64,000 nucleotides of DNA from Symsagittifera roscoffensis (GCF_963678635.1 NC_087069.1:26464303-26528302); one strand, 5' to 3'. Numbered from the stretch's first letter, positions 46,560 through 59,669 are shown. Translations and numbers: made by a program. The notes: generated by a model not told the origin, from the letters alone.

Positions 46560-47116
46560 TGTAACAAACGCTTAACACAGCAGTACCAAATCCTACTGTA
46601 CAAAAACAGTTTCATCGTAGAGCGTTAAACATAAAGCGTCATTTTTCGAAGCAAAATGTCCGGAATTCTTTTTAAAAATTTAGAATTTAGCACAAATTTT
46701 CATTTTTGTGATACTATAAAACTCAACGTCAAAAACAATTTTTGTAGTTTTAGGTACTCAGGATTCTAAAAAATGACATTACCTGAAGCAAATGTTTTTT
46801 TGAATTCATTTGTAAAGTCAAGGCATAATGAAATATGAGACGCCGCAATTAGCCAATAACCTAAGGGCTGTTTCATCGTCAAAAGTTGATTCTTACCTAC
46901 AGCAGGGCTTACTATCGGAAAAACTCATACTAAAAAACTACCTGATTTATATCTAAACATTAACACAGACTGGCGCTGAGGAAGGTTATAAAATCAGTTT
47001 TAGGGAATTCAAACTCATTAGTCGTCTAAAAAAAAATTAAATTAAAAAAGAGAAGAACTCAAAGATTTTAAGATTAGCCACCAAAAATAAGTTAAGATTC
47101 GAGATTTAACTGATTA

Positions 47117-47188
47117 AGGTCTCACCGAGATTTGAACTCGGATCTTTGACTTCAGAGTCCAAGGTGCTAACCATTACACCATGAAACC
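47117..47188 (-). tRNA. tRNA-Gln (CTG), anticodon-stem variant, class A
   Basis: GTCAA variant, otherwise intact. Confidence 0.7.
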
Positions 47189-47741
47189 TGTAACAAACGC
47201 TTAACACAGCAGTACCAATTCCTACTGTACAAAAACAGTTTCATCGTAAAGCGTTAAACATAAAGCGTCAATTTTGGAAGCAGAATGTCCGGAATTTTTT
47301 AGAATTTAGAATTTGGCACAGATTTTCACTTTTGTGAAACTATAAAACTCAACGTCAAAAACAATTTTTGTAGTTTTAGGTACTCAGGATTCTAAAAAAT
47401 GACATTACCTGAAGCAAATTTTTTTTGAATTCATTTGTAAAGTCAAGGCATAATGAAATATGAGACGCCGCAATTAGCCAATAACCTAAGGGCTGTTTCA
47501 TCGTCAAAAGTTGATTCTTACCTACAGCAGGGCTTACTATCGGAAAAACTCATACTAAAAAACTACCTGATTTATATCTAAACATTAACACAGACTGGCG
47601 CTGAGGAAGGTTATAAAATCAGTTTTAGGGAATTCAAACTCATTAGTCGTCTAAAAAAAAATTAAATTAAAAAAGAGAAGAACTCAAAGATTTTAAGATT
47701 AGCCACCAAAAATAAGTTAAGATTCGAGATTTAACTGATTA

Positions 47742-47813
47742 AGGTCACACCGAGATTTGAACTCGGATCTTTGACTTCAGAGTCCAAGGTGCTAACCATT
47801 ACACCATGAAACC
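47742..47813 (-). tRNA. tRNA-Gln (CTG), anticodon-stem variant with acceptor mismatch, class A
   Basis: GTCAA variant plus a U-U mismatch in the acceptor (3' strand TGTGACC). Confidence 0.6.
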
Positions 47814-48374
47814 TGTAACAAACGCTTAACACAGCAGTACCAATTCCTACTGTACAAAAACAGTTTCATCGTAAAGCGTTAAACATAAAGCGTCAATTTT
47901 CGAAGCAAAATGTCCGGAATTCTTTTTAAAAATTTAGAATTTAGCACAAATTTTCATTTTTGTGATACTATAAAACTCATCGTTATAAACAATTTTTGTA
48001 GTTTTAAGTAGTCAAGAGTCTGAAAAATGAGTCTGAAAAATGCAAAAAAGAATAAGTTGAACACATCTGTAAAATCAAAGCATAAAGAAAATATGAGAAG
48101 CCGCAAAGTAGCCAAAAAGCTAAGGGTTGATTCATTTTCGAAATTTGATTCTTAACTACTGCAGGGCTTCTATCGGAAAAACTTTCAGTAAAAATTACTG
48201 ATTTGTATGAAAAACTAACACAGTCTGGTGCTGAGGATGGTTATAAGTTCAAGTTTAGAGAAGTCAAATTCATTCATCGTCTAGAATTTTTTTAAATTTA
48301 TCTAAAAAAGAAGAATTTATATGTTTCAAGATTAGTCACCAAAAACAAGTTGGTCTTTCAGATTTAACCAATCA

Positions 48375-48446
48375 AGGTCTCACCGAGATTTGAACTCGGA
48401 TCTTTGGATTCAAAGTCCAAGGTGCTAACCATTACACCACGAGACC
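48375..48446 (-). tRNA. tRNA-Gln (TTG), intact, class G
   Basis: Loop CTTTGAA, T loop TTCAAAT (a T loop otherwise usual in class A, suggesting local conversion), all stems paired. Confidence 0.85.
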
Positions 48447-48999
48447 AGATTAAACGATTTACCACAGCAGTAACAATTTCTACTGTACAAAAACAGTTTC
48501 AACGTAAAGCGTTAAATAAAAAGCGTCAATTTTGGAAGCAAAATGTCCGGATTTTTTTAGAATTTAGAATTTGGCACAGATTTTCACTTTTGTGATACTA
48601 TAAAACTCAACGTCAAAAACAATTTTGTAGTTTTGCGTACTCAGGATTCTAAAAAATGACATTACCTGAAGCAATTTTTTTTTTGAATTCATCTGTAAAG
48701 TCAAGGCATAATGAAATATGAGACGCCGCAATTAGCCAATAACCTAAGGGCTGTTTCATCGTCAAAAGTTGATTCTTACCTACAGCAGAGCTTACTATCG
48801 GAAAACTCATACTAAAAAAACTACCTGATTTATATCTAAACATTAACACAGACTGGCGCTGAGGAAGGTTATAAAATCAGTTTTAGGGAATTCAAACTCA
48901 TTAGTCGTCTAAAAAAAATTTAAATTAAAAAAGAGAAGATTTCAAAGGTTTTAAGATTAGCCACCAAAAATAGGTTAAGATTCGAGATTTAACTGATTA

Positions 49000-49071
49000 A
49001 GGTCTCACCGAGATTTGAACTCGGATCTTTGGATTCAGAGTCCAAGGTGCTAACCATTACACCATGAAACC
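49000..49071 (-). tRNA. tRNA-Gln (CTG), intact, class A
   Basis: All stems paired; 5' flank reads CCGGTAAC on the plus strand, shared only with 50433-50504. Confidence 0.86.
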
Positions 49072-49631
49072 GGTAACAAACGCTTAACACAGCAGTACCA
49101 ATTCCTACTGTACAAAAACAGTTTCATCGTAGAGCATTAAACATAAAGCGTCAATTTTCGAAGCAAAATGTCCGGAATTCTTTTTAAAAATTTAGAATTT
49201 AGCACAAATTTTCATTTTTGAGATACTATAAAACTCAACGTCAAAAACAATTTTTGTAGTTTTAGGTACTCAGGATTCTAAAAAATGACATTACCTGAAG
49301 CAAATTTTTTTTTTGAATTCATCTGTAAAGTCAAGGCATAATGAAATATGAGACGCCGCAATTAGCCAATAACCTAAGGGCTGTTTCATCGTCAAAAGTT
49401 GATTCTTACCTACAGCAGGGCTTACTATCGTAAAAACTCATACTAAAAAAACTACCTGATTTTTATATCTAAACATTAACACAGACTGGCGCTGAGGAAG
49501 GTTATAAAATCAGTTTTAGGGAATTCAACCTCATTAGTCGTCTAAAAAAATTTAAATTAAAAAAGAGAAGAATTCAAAGGTTTTAAGATTAGCCACCAAA
49601 AATAAGTTAAGATTCGAGATTTAACTGATTA

Positions 49632-49703
49632 AGGTCTCACCGAGATTTGAACTCGGATCTTTGACTTCAGAGTCCAAGGTGCTAACCATTACACCATGAA
49701 ACC
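49632..49703 (-). tRNA. tRNA-Gln (CTG), anticodon-stem variant, class A
   Basis: GTCAA variant. Its upstream flank carries the first 168-bp linker duplication. Confidence 0.7.
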
Positions 49704-49752
49704 TGTAACAAACGCTTAACACAGAAGTACCAATTCCTACTGTACAAAAACA

Positions 49753-50088
49753 GTTTCATCGTAAAGCGTTTAAGATAAAGCGTCAATTTTCGAAGCAAAA
49801 TGTCCGGAATTCTTTTTAAAAATTTAGAATTTAGCACAAATTTTCATTTTTGTGATACTATAAAACTCATCGTTATAAACAATTTTTGTAGTTTTAAGTA
49901 GTCAAGAGTCTGAAAAATGAGTTTCATCGTAGAGCGTTAAACATAAAGCGTCAATTTTCGAAACAAAATGTCCGGAATTCTTTTTAAAAATTTAGAATTT
50001 AGCACAAATTTTCATTTTTGTGATACTATAAAACTCAACGTCAAAAACGATTTTTGTACTTTTAGGTACTCAGGATTCTAAAAAACGA
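49753..50088. repeat. 168-bp tandem duplication inside a linker
   Basis: The segment beginning GTTTCATCGTAAAGCG and ending GAAAAATGA is present twice in a row, with the junction at 49,920/49,921. It contains no tRNA. Confidence 0.85.
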
Positions 50089-50432
50089 CATTACCTGAAG
50101 CAAATTTTTTTTTTGAATTCATCTGTAAAGTCAAGGCATAATGAAATATGAGACGCCGCAATTAGCCAATAACCTAAGGGCTGTTTCATCGTCAAAAGTT
50201 GATTCTTACCTACAGCAGGGCTTACTATCGTAAAAACTCATACTAAAAAAACTACCTGATTTTTATATCTAAACATTAACACAGACTGGCGCTGAGGAAG
50301 GTTATAAAATCAGTTTTAGGGAATTCAAACTCATTAGTCGTCTAAAAAAAATTTAAATTAAAAAAGAGAAGATTTCAAAGGTTTTAAGATTAGCCACCAA
50401 AAATAAGTTAAGATTCGAGATTTAACTGATTA

Positions 50433-50504
50433 AGGTCTCACCGAGATTTGAACTCGGATCTTTGGATTCAGAGTCCAAGGTGCTAACCATTACACCATGA
50501 AACC
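50433..50504 (-). tRNA. tRNA-Gln (CTG), intact, class A
   Basis: Same body and 5' flank as 49000-49071. Confidence 0.86.
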
Positions 50505-51063
50505 GGTAACAAACGCTTAACACAGCAGTACCAATTCCTACTGTACAAAAACAGTTTCATCGTAGAGCATTAAACATAAAGCGTCAATTTTCGAAGCAAA
50601 ATGTCCGGAATTCTTTTTAAAAATTTAGAATTTAGCACAAATTTTCATTTTTGAGATACTATAAAACTCAACGTCAAAAACAATTTTTGTAGTTTTAGGT
50701 ACTCAGGATTCTAAAAAATGACATTACCTGAAGCAAATTTTTTTTTGAATTCATCTGTAAAGTCAAGGCATAATGAAATATGAGACGCCGCAATTAGCCA
50801 ATAACCTAAGGGCTGTTTCATCGTCAAAAGTTGATTCTTACCTACAGCAGGGCTTACTATCGTAAAAACTCATACTAAAAAAACTACCTGATTTTTATAT
50901 CTAAACATTAACACAGACTGGCGCTGAGGAAGGTTATAAAATCAGTTTTAGGGAATTCAACCTCATTAGTCGTCTAAAAAAATTTAAATTAAAAAAGAGA
51001 AGAATTCAAAGGTTTTAAGATTAGCCACCAAAAATAAGTTAAGATTCGAGATTTAACTGATTA

Positions 51064-51135
51064 AGGTCTCACCGAGATTTGAACTCGGATCTTTGACTTC
51101 AGAGTCCAAGGTGCTAACCATTACACCATGAAACC
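51064..51135 (-). tRNA. tRNA-Gln (CTG), anticodon-stem variant, class A
   Basis: GTCAA variant, otherwise intact. Confidence 0.7.
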
Positions 51136-51695
51136 TGTAACAAACGCTTAACACAGCAGTACCAATTCCTACTGTACAAAAACAGTTTCATCGTAGAGCG
51201 TTATACATAAAGCGTCAATTTTCGAAGCAAAATGTCCGGAATTCTTTTTAAAAATTTAGAATTTAGCACAAATTTTCATTTTTGTGATACTATAAAACTC
51301 AACGTCAAAAACGATTTTTGTACTTTTAGGTACTCAGGATTCTAAAAAATGACATTACCTGAAGCAAATTTTTTTTTTGAATTCATCTGTAAAGTCAAGG
51401 CATAATGAAATATGAGACGCCGCAATTAGCCAATAACCTAAGGGCTGTTTCATCGTCAAAAGTTGATTCTTACCTACAGCAGGGCTTACTATCGTAAAAA
51501 CTCATACTAAAAAAACTACCTGATTTTTATATCTAAACATTAACACAGACTGGCGCTGAGGAAGGTTATAAAATCAGTTTTAGGGAATTCAACCTCATTA
51601 GTCGTCTAAAAAAATTTAAATTAAAAAAGAGAAGAATTCAAAGGTTTTAAGATTAGCCACCAAAAATAAGTTAAGATTCGAGATTTAACTGATTA

Positions 51696-51767
51696 AGGTC
51701 TCACCGAGATTTGAACTCGGATCTTTGACTTCAGAGTCCAAGGTGCTAACCATTACACCATGAAACC
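51696..51767 (-). tRNA. tRNA-Gln (CTG), anticodon-stem variant, class A
   Basis: GTCAA variant; directly follows another variant copy. Confidence 0.7.
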
Positions 51768-51816
51768 TGTAACAAACGCTTAACACAGAAGTACCAATTC
51801 CTACTGTACAAAAACA

Positions 51817-52150
51817 GTTTCATCGTAAAGCGTTTAAGATAAAGCGTCAATTTTCGAAGCAAAATGTCCGGAATTCTTTTTAAAAATTTAGAATTTAGCA
51901 CAAATTTTCATTTTTGTGATACTATAAAACTCATCGTTATAAACAATTTTTGTAGTTTTAAGTAGTCAAGAGTCTGAAAAATGAGTTTCATCGTAGAGCG
52001 TTAAACATAAAGCGTCAATTTTCGAAACAAAATGTCCGGAATTCTTTTTAAAAATTTAGAATTTAGCACAAATTTTCATTTTTGTGATACTATAAAACTC
52101 AACGTCAAAAACGATTTTTGTACTTTTAGGTACTCAGGATTCTAAAAAAC
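51817..52150. repeat. 168-bp tandem duplication inside a linker (second)
   Basis: Same junction GAAAAATGA/GTTTCATCG, at 51,983/51,984. Confidence 0.85.
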
Positions 52151-52495
52151 GACATTACCTGAAGCAAATTTTTTTTTTGAATTCATCTGTAAAGTCAAGG
52201 CATAATGAAATATGAGACGCCGCAATTAGCCAATAACCTAAGGGCTGTTTCATCGTCAAAAGTTGATTCTTACCTACAGCAGGGCTTACTATCGTAAAAA
52301 CTCATACTAAAAAAACTACCTGATTTTTATATCTAAACATTAACACAGACTGGCGCTGAGGAAGGTTATAAAAGCAGTTTTAGGGAATTCAACCTCATTA
52401 GTCGTCTAAAAAAATTTAAATTAAAAAAGAGAAGAATTCAAAGGTTTTAAGATTAGCCACCAAAAATAAGTTAAGATTCGAGATTTAACTGATTA

Positions 52496-52567
52496 AGGTC
52501 TCACCGAGATTTGAACTCGGATCTTTGACTTCAGAGTCCAAGGTGCTAACCATTACACCATGAAACC
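52496..52567 (-). tRNA. tRNA-Gln (CTG), anticodon-stem variant, class A
   Basis: GTCAA variant, otherwise intact; third variant copy in a row. Confidence 0.7.
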
Positions 52568-53128
52568 TGTAACAAACGCTTAACACAGCAGTACCAATTC
52601 CTACTGTACAAAAACAGTTTCATCGTAAAGCGTTAAAGATAAAGCGTCAATTTTCGAAGCAAAATGTCCGGAATTCTTTTTAAAAATTTAGAATTTAGCA
52701 CAAATTTTCATTTTTGTGATACTATAAAACTCATCGTTATAAACAATTTTTGTAGTTTTAAGTAGTCAAGAGTCTGAAAAATGAGTCTGAAAAATGCAAA
52801 AAAGCATAAGTTGAACACATCTGTAAAATCAAAGCATAAAGAAAATATGAGAAGCCGCAAAGTAGCCAAAAAGCTAAGGGTTGATTCATTTTCGAAATTT
52901 GATTCTTAACTACTGCAGGGCTTCTATCGGAAAAACTCTCAGTAATAATTACTGATTTGTATGAAAAACTAACACAGTCTGGTGCTGAGGATGGTTATAA
53001 GTTCAAGTTTAGAGAAGTCAAATTCATTCATCGTCTAGAATTTTTTTAAATTTATCTAAAAAAGAAGAATTTATATGTTTCAAGATTAGTCACCAAAAAC
53101 AAGTTGGTCTTTCAGATTTAACCAATCA

Positions 53129-53200
53129 AGGTCTCACCGAGACTTGAACTCGGATCTTTGGATTCAAAGTCCAAGGTGCTAACCATTACACCACGAGACC
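53129..53200 (-). tRNA. tRNA-Gln (TTG), intact, class G
   Basis: Loop CTTTGAA, T loop TTCAAGT, all stems paired. Confidence 0.87.
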
Positions 53201-53756
53201 TGATTAAACGATTTACCACAGCAGTAACAATTTCTACTGTACAAAAACAGTTTCAACGTAAAGCGTTAAATAAAAAGCGTCAATTTTGGAAGCAAAATGT
53301 CCGGATTTTTTTAGAATTTAGAATTTGGCACAGATTTTCACTTTTGTGATACTATAAAACTCAACGTCAAAAACAATTTTTGTAGTTTTAGGTACTCAGG
53401 ATTCTAAAAAATGACATTAACTGAAGCAAATTTTTTTTTGAATTCATCTGTAAAGTCAAGGCATAATGAAATATGAGACGCCGCAATTAGCCAATAACCT
53501 AAGGGCTGTTTCATCGTCAAAAGTTGATTCTTACCTACAGCAGGGCTTACTATCGTAAAAACTCATTATAAAAAAACTACCTGATTTTTATATCTAAACA
53601 TTAACACAGACTGGCGCTGAGGAAGGTTATAAAATCAGTTTTAGGGAATTCAACCTCATTAGTCGTCTAAAAAAATTTAAATTAAAAAAGAGAAGAATTC
53701 AAAGGTTTTAAGATTAGCCACCAAAAATAAGTTAAGTATCGAGATTTAACTGATTA

Positions 53757-53828
53757 AGGTCTCACCGAGATTTGAACTCGGATCTTTGACTTCAGAGTCC
53801 AAGGTGCTAACCATTACACCATGAAACC
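53757..53828 (-). tRNA. tRNA-Gln (CTG), anticodon-stem variant, class A
   Basis: GTCAA variant, otherwise intact. Confidence 0.7.
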
Positions 53829-53877
53829 TGTAACAAACGCTTAACACAGCAGTACCAATTCCTACTGTACAAAAACA

Positions 53878-54213
53878 GTTTCATCGTAAAGCGTTAAAGA
53901 TAAAGCGTCAATTTTCGAAGCAAAATGTCCGGAATTCTTTTTAAAAATTTAGAATTTAGCACAAATTTTCATTTTTGTGATACTATAAAACTCATCGTTA
54001 TAAACAATTTTTGTAGTTTTAAGTAGTCAAGAGTCTGAAAAATGAGTTTCATCGTAGAGCGTTAAACATAAAGCGTCAATTTTCGAAACAAAATGTCCGG
54101 AATTCTTTTTAAAAATTTAGAATTTAGCACAAATTTTCATTTTTGTGATACTATAAAACTCAACGTCAAAAACGATTTTTGTACTTTTAGGTACTCAGGA
54201 TTCTAAAAAATGA
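53878..54213. repeat. 168-bp tandem duplication inside a linker (third)
   Basis: Same junction at 54,045/54,046. Confidence 0.85.
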
Positions 54214-54556
54214 CATTACTTGAAGCAAATTTTTTTTTTGAATTCATCTGTAAAGTCAAGGCATAATGAAATATGAGACGCCGCAATTAGCCAATAACCT
54301 AAGGGCTGTTTCATCGTCAAAAGTTGATTCTTACCTACAGCAGGGCTTACTATCGTAAAAACTCATACTAAAAAAACTACCTGATTTTTATATCTAAACA
54401 TTAACACAGACTGGCGCTGAGGAAGGTTATAAAATCAGTTTTAGGGAATTCAACCTCATTAGTCGTCTAAAAAAATTTAAATTAAAAAAGAGAAGAATTC
54501 AAAGGTTTTAAGATTAGCCACCAAAAATAAGTTAAGATTCGAGATTTAACTGATTA

Positions 54557-54628
54557 AGGTCTCACCGAGATTTGAACTCGGATCTTTGACTTCAGAGTCC
54601 AAGGTGCTAACCATTACACCATGAAACC
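54557..54628 (-). tRNA. tRNA-Gln (CTG), anticodon-stem variant, class A
   Basis: GTCAA variant, otherwise intact. Confidence 0.7.
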
Positions 54629-55190
54629 TGTAACAAACGCTTAACACAGCAGTACCAATTCCTACTGTACAAAAACAGTTTCATCGTAAAGCGTTAAAGA
54701 TAAAGCGTCAATTTTCGGAGCAAAATGTCCGGAATTCTTTTTAAAAATTTAGAATTTAGCACAAATTTTCATTTTTGTGATACTATAAAACTCATCGTTA
54801 TAAACAATTTTTGTAGTTTTAAGTAGTCAAGAGTCTGAAAAATGAGTCTGAAAAATGCAAAAAAGCATAAGTTGAACACATCTGTAAAATCAAAGCATAA
54901 AGAAAATATGAGAAGCCGCAAAGTAGCCAAAAAGCTAAGGGTTGATTCATTTTCGAAATTTGATTCTTAACTAGTGCAGGGCTTCTATCGGAAAAACTCT
55001 CAGTAATAATTACTGATTTGTATGAAAAACTAACACAGTCTGGTGCTGAGGATTGGTTATAAGTTCAAGTTTAGAGAAGTCAAATTCATTCATCGTCTAG
55101 AATTTTTTTAAATTTATCTAAAAAAGAAGAATTTATATGTTTCAAGATTAGTCACCAAAAACAAGTTGGTCTTTCAGATTTAACCAATCA

Positions 55191-55262
55191 AGGTCCCACC
55201 GAGACTTGAACTCGGATCTTTGGATTCAAAGTCCAAGGTGCTAACCATTACACCACGAGACC
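55191..55262 (-). tRNA. tRNA-Gln (TTG), intact, class G
   Basis: 3' acceptor strand TGGGACC gives one U-G pair; everything else paired. Confidence 0.84.
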
Positions 55263-55817
55263 TGATTAAACGATTTACCACAGCAGTAACAATTTCTACT
55301 GTACAAAAACAGTTTCAACGTAAAGCGTTAAATAAAAAGCGTCAATTTTGGAAGCAAAATGTCCGGATTTTTTTAGAATTTAGAATTTGGCACAGATTTT
55401 CACTTTTGTGATACTATAAAACTCAACGTCAAAAACAATTTTTGTAGTTCTAGGTACTCAGGATTCTAAAAAATGACAATACCTGAAGCAAATTTTTTTT
55501 TGAATTCATCTGTAAAGTCAAGGCATAATGAAATATGAGACGCCGCAATTAGCCAATAACCTAAGGGCTGTTTCATCGTCAAAAGTTGATTCTTACCTAC
55601 AGCAGGGCTTACTATCGGAAAAACTCATACTAAAAAAACTACCTGATTTATATCTAAACATTAACACAGACTGGCGCTGAGGAAGGTTATAAAATCAGTT
55701 TTAGGGAATTCAAACTCATTAGTCGTCTAAAAAAAAATTAAATTAAAAAAGAGAAGAATTCAAAGATTTTAAGATTAGCCACCAAAAATAAGTTAAGATT
55801 CGAGATTTAACTGATTA

Positions 55818-55889
55818 AGGTCTCACCGAGATTTGAACTCGGATCTTTGACTTCAGAGTCCAAGGTGCTAACCATTACACCATGAAACC
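55818..55889 (-). tRNA. tRNA-Gln (CTG), anticodon-stem variant, class A
   Basis: GTCAA variant. Start of a run of 1,260-bp dimers (variant CUG, intact UUG). Confidence 0.7.
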
Positions 55890-56450
55890 TGTAACAAACG
55901 CTTAACACAGCAGTACCAATCCCTACTGTACAAAAACAGTTTCATCGTAAAGCGTTAAAGATAAAGCGTCAATTTTCGAAGCAAAATGTCCGGAATTCTT
56001 TTTAAAAATTTAGAATTTAGCACAAACTTTCATTTTTGTGATACTATAAAACTCATCGTTATAAACAATTTTTGTAGTTTTAAGTAGTCAAGAGTCTGAA
56101 AAATGAGTCTGAAAAATGCAAAAAAGCATAAGTTGAACACATCTGTAAAATCAAAGCATAAAGAAAATATGAGAAGCCGCAAAGTAGCCAAAAAGCTAAG
56201 GGTTGATTCATTTTCGAAATTTGATTCTTAACTACTGCAGGGCTTCTATCGGAAAAACTCTCAGTAATAATTACTGATTTGTATGAAAAACTAACACAGT
56301 CTGGTGCTGAGGATGGTTATAAGTTCAAGTTTAGAGAAGTCAAATTCATTCATCGTCTAGAATTTTTTTAAATTTATCTAAAAAAGAAGAATTTATATGT
56401 TTCAAGATTAGTCACCAAAAACAAGTTGGTCTTTCAGATTTAACCAATCA

Positions 56451-56522
56451 AGGTCTCACCGAGACTTGAACTCGGATCTTTGGATTCAAAGTCCAAGGTG
56501 CTAACCATTACACCACGAGACC
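56451..56522 (-). tRNA. tRNA-Gln (TTG), intact, class G
   Basis: Same body as 53129-53200. Confidence 0.87.
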
Positions 56523-57077
56523 TGATTAAACGATTTACCACAGCAGTAACAATTTCTACTGTACAAAAACAGTTTCAACGTAAAGCGTTAAATAAAAAGC
56601 GTCAATTTTGGAAGCAAAATGTCCGGATTTTTTTAGAATTTAGAATTTGGCACAGATTTTCACTTTTGTGATACCATAAAACTCAACGTCAAAAACAATT
56701 TTTGTAGTTCTAGGTACTCAGGATTCTAAAAAATGACAATACCTGAAGCAAATTTTTTTTTGAATTCATCTGTAAAGTCAAGGCATAATGAAATATGAGA
56801 CGCCGCAATTAGCCAATAACCTAAGGGCTGTTTCATCGTCAAAAGTTGATTCTTACCTACAGCAGGGCTTACTATCGGAAAAACTCATACTAAAAAAACT
56901 ACCTGATTTATATCTAAACATTAACACAGACTGGCGCTGATGAAGGTTATAAAATCAGTTTTAGGGAATTCAAACTCATTAGTCGTCTAAAAAAAAATTA
57001 AATTAAAAAAGAGAAGAATTCAAAGATTTTAAGATTAGCCACCAAAAATAAGTTAAGATTCGAGATTTAACTGATTA

Positions 57078-57149
57078 AGGTCTCACCAAGATTTGAACTC
57101 GGATCTTTGACTTCAGAGTCCAAGGTGCTAACCATTACACCATGAAACC
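57078..57149 (-). tRNA. tRNA-Gln (CTG), anticodon-stem variant, class A
   Basis: GTCAA variant plus one G-U in the T stem (CCGAG/CTTGG). Confidence 0.65.
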
Positions 57150-57710
57150 TGTAACAAACGCTTAACACAGCAGTACCAATTCCTACTGTACAAAAACAGT
57201 TTCATCGTAAAGCGTTAAACATAAAGCGTCAATTTTCGAAGCAAAATGTCCGGAATTCTTTTTAAAAATTTAGAATTTAGCACAAACTTTCATTTTTGTG
57301 ATACTATAAAACTCATCGTTATAAACAATTTTTGTAGTTTTAAGTAGTCAAGAGTCTGAAAAATGAGACTGAAAAATGCAAAAAAGAATAAGTTGAACAT
57401 ATCTGTAAAATCAAAGCATAAAGAAAATATGAGAAGCCGCAAAGTAGCCAAAAAGCTAAGGGTTGATTCATTTTCGAAATTTGATTCTTAACTACTGCAG
57501 GGCTTATATCGGAAAAACTCTCAGTAATAATTACTGATTTGTATGAAAAACTAACACAGTCTGGTGCTGAGGATGGTTATAAGTTCAAGTTTAGAGAAGT
57601 CAAATTCATTCATCGTCTAGAATTTTTTTAAATTTATCTAAAAAAGAAGAATTTATATGTTTCAAGATTAGTCACCAAAAACAAGTTGGTCTTTCAGATT
57701 TAACCAATCA

Positions 57711-57782
57711 AGGTCTCACCGAGACTTGAACTCGGATCTTTGGATTCAGAGTCCAAGGTGCTAACCATTACACCACGAGACC
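57711..57782 (-). tRNA. tRNA-Gln (CTG), intact, class G
   Basis: Class G body identical to 56451-56522 except CTCTGAA for CTTTGAA: one base switches the isoacceptor. Confidence 0.87.
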
Positions 57783-58335
57783 TGATTAAACGATTTACCA
57801 CATCAGTAACAATTTCTACTGTACAAAAACATTCAACGTAAAGCGTTAAATAAAAAGCGTCAATTTTGGAAGCAAAATGTCCGGATTTTTTTAGAATTTA
57901 GAATTTGGCACAGACTTTCACTTTTGTGATACTATAAAACTCAACGTCAAAAACACTTTTGTAGTTTTACGTACTCAGGATTCTAAAAAATGACATTACC
58001 TGAAGCAAATTTTTTTTTTGAATTCATCTGTAAAGTCAAGGCATAATGAAATATGAGACGCCGCAATTAGCCAATAACCTAAGGGCTGTTTCATCGTCAA
58101 AAGTTGATTCTTACCTACAGCAGAGCTTACTATCGGAAAAACTCATACTAAAAAAACTACCTGAATTATATCTAAACATTAACACAGACTGGCGCTGAGG
58201 AAGGTTATAAAATCAGTTTTAGGGAATTCAAACTCATTAGTCGTCTAAAAAAAATTTAAATTGAAAAAGAGAAGATTTCAAAGGTTTTAAGATTAGCCAC
58301 CAAAAATAAGTTAAGATTCGAGATTTAACTGATTA

Positions 58336-58407
58336 AGGTCTCACCGAGATTTGAACTCGGATCTTTGGATTCAGAGTCCAAGGTGCTAACCATTACACCA
58401 TGAAACC
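58336..58407 (-). tRNA. tRNA-Gln (CTG), intact, class A
   Basis: All stems paired, T5 terminator present. Confidence 0.87.
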
Positions 58408-58965
58408 TGTAACAAACGCTTAACACAGCAGTACCAATTCCTACTGTACAAAAACAGTTTCATCGTAGAGCGTTAAACATAAAGCGTCAATTTTCGAAGC
58501 AAAATGTCCGGAATTCTTTTTAAAAATTTAGAATTTAGCACAAATTTTCATTTTTGTGATACTATAAAACTCAACGTCAAAAACAATTTTTGTAGTTTTA
58601 GGTACTCAGGATTCTAAAAAATGACATTACCTGAAGCAAATTTTTTTTTGAATTCATCTGTAAAGTCAAGGCATAATGAAATATGAGACGCCGCAATTAG
58701 CCAAAAACCTAAGGGCTGTTTCATCGTCAAAAGTTGATTCTTACCTACAGCAGAGCTTACTATCGGAAAAACTCATACTAAAAAAACTATCTGATTTATA
58801 TCTAAACATTAACACAGACTGGCGCTGAGGAAGGTTATAAAATCAGTTTTAGGGAATTCAAACTCATTAGTCGTCTAAAAAAAATTTAAATTGAAAAAGA
58901 GAAGATTTCAAAGGTTTTAAGATTAGCCACCAAAAATAAGTTAAGATTCGAGATTTAACTGATTA

Positions 58966-59037
58966 AGGTCTCACCGAGATTTGAACTCGGATCTTTGGAT
59001 TCAGAGTCCAAGGTGCTAACCATTACACCATGAAACC
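58966..59037 (-). tRNA. tRNA-Gln (CTG), intact, class A
   Basis: Same as 58336-58407; the two units are tandem monomer copies 630 bp apart. Confidence 0.87.
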
Positions 59038-59597
59038 TGTAACAAACGCTTAACACAGCAGTACCAATTCCTACTGTACAAAAACAGTTTCATCGTAGAG
59101 CGTTAAACATAAAGCGTCAATTTTCGAAGCAAAATGTCCGGAATTCTTTTTAAAAATTTAGAATTTAGCACAAATTTTCATTTTTGTGATACTATAAAAC
59201 TCAACGTCAAAAACAATTTTTGTAGTTTTAGGTACTCAGGATTCTAAAAAATGACATTACCTGAAGCAAATTTTTTTTTTGAATTCATCTGTAAAGTCAA
59301 GGCATACTGAAATATGAGACGCCGCAATTAGCCAATAACCTAAGGGCTGTTTCATCGTCAAAAGTTGATTCTTACCTACAGCAGGGCTTACTATCGTAAA
59401 AACTCATACTAAAAAAACTACCTGATTTTTATATCTAGGCATTAACACAGACTGGCGCTGAGGAAGGTTATAAAATCAGTTTTAGGGAATTCAACCTCAT
59501 TAGTCGTCTAAAAAAATTTAAATTAAAAAAGAGAAGAATTCAAAGGTTTTAAGATTAGCCACCAAAAATAAGTTAAGATTCGAGATTTAACTGATTA

Positions 59598-59669
59598 AGG
59601 TCTCACCGAGATTTGAACTCGGATCTTTGACTTCAGAGTCCAAGGTGCTAACCATTACACCATGAAACC
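59598..59669 (-). tRNA. tRNA-Gln (CTG), anticodon-stem variant, class A
   Basis: GTCAA variant; last one in the window. Confidence 0.7.

Larger units (their letters stand above)
49633..55818. repeat. Three copies of a higher-order repeat of about 2,063 bp
   Basis: Starts at 49,633, 51,697 and 53,758. Each copy has a GTCAA-variant tRNA, a step of about 800 bp caused by a 168-bp linker duplication, then two further units. Unit identity in the third position differs (a class A CUG variant in copy 1, class G UUG in copies 2 and 3). Confidence 0.9.
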
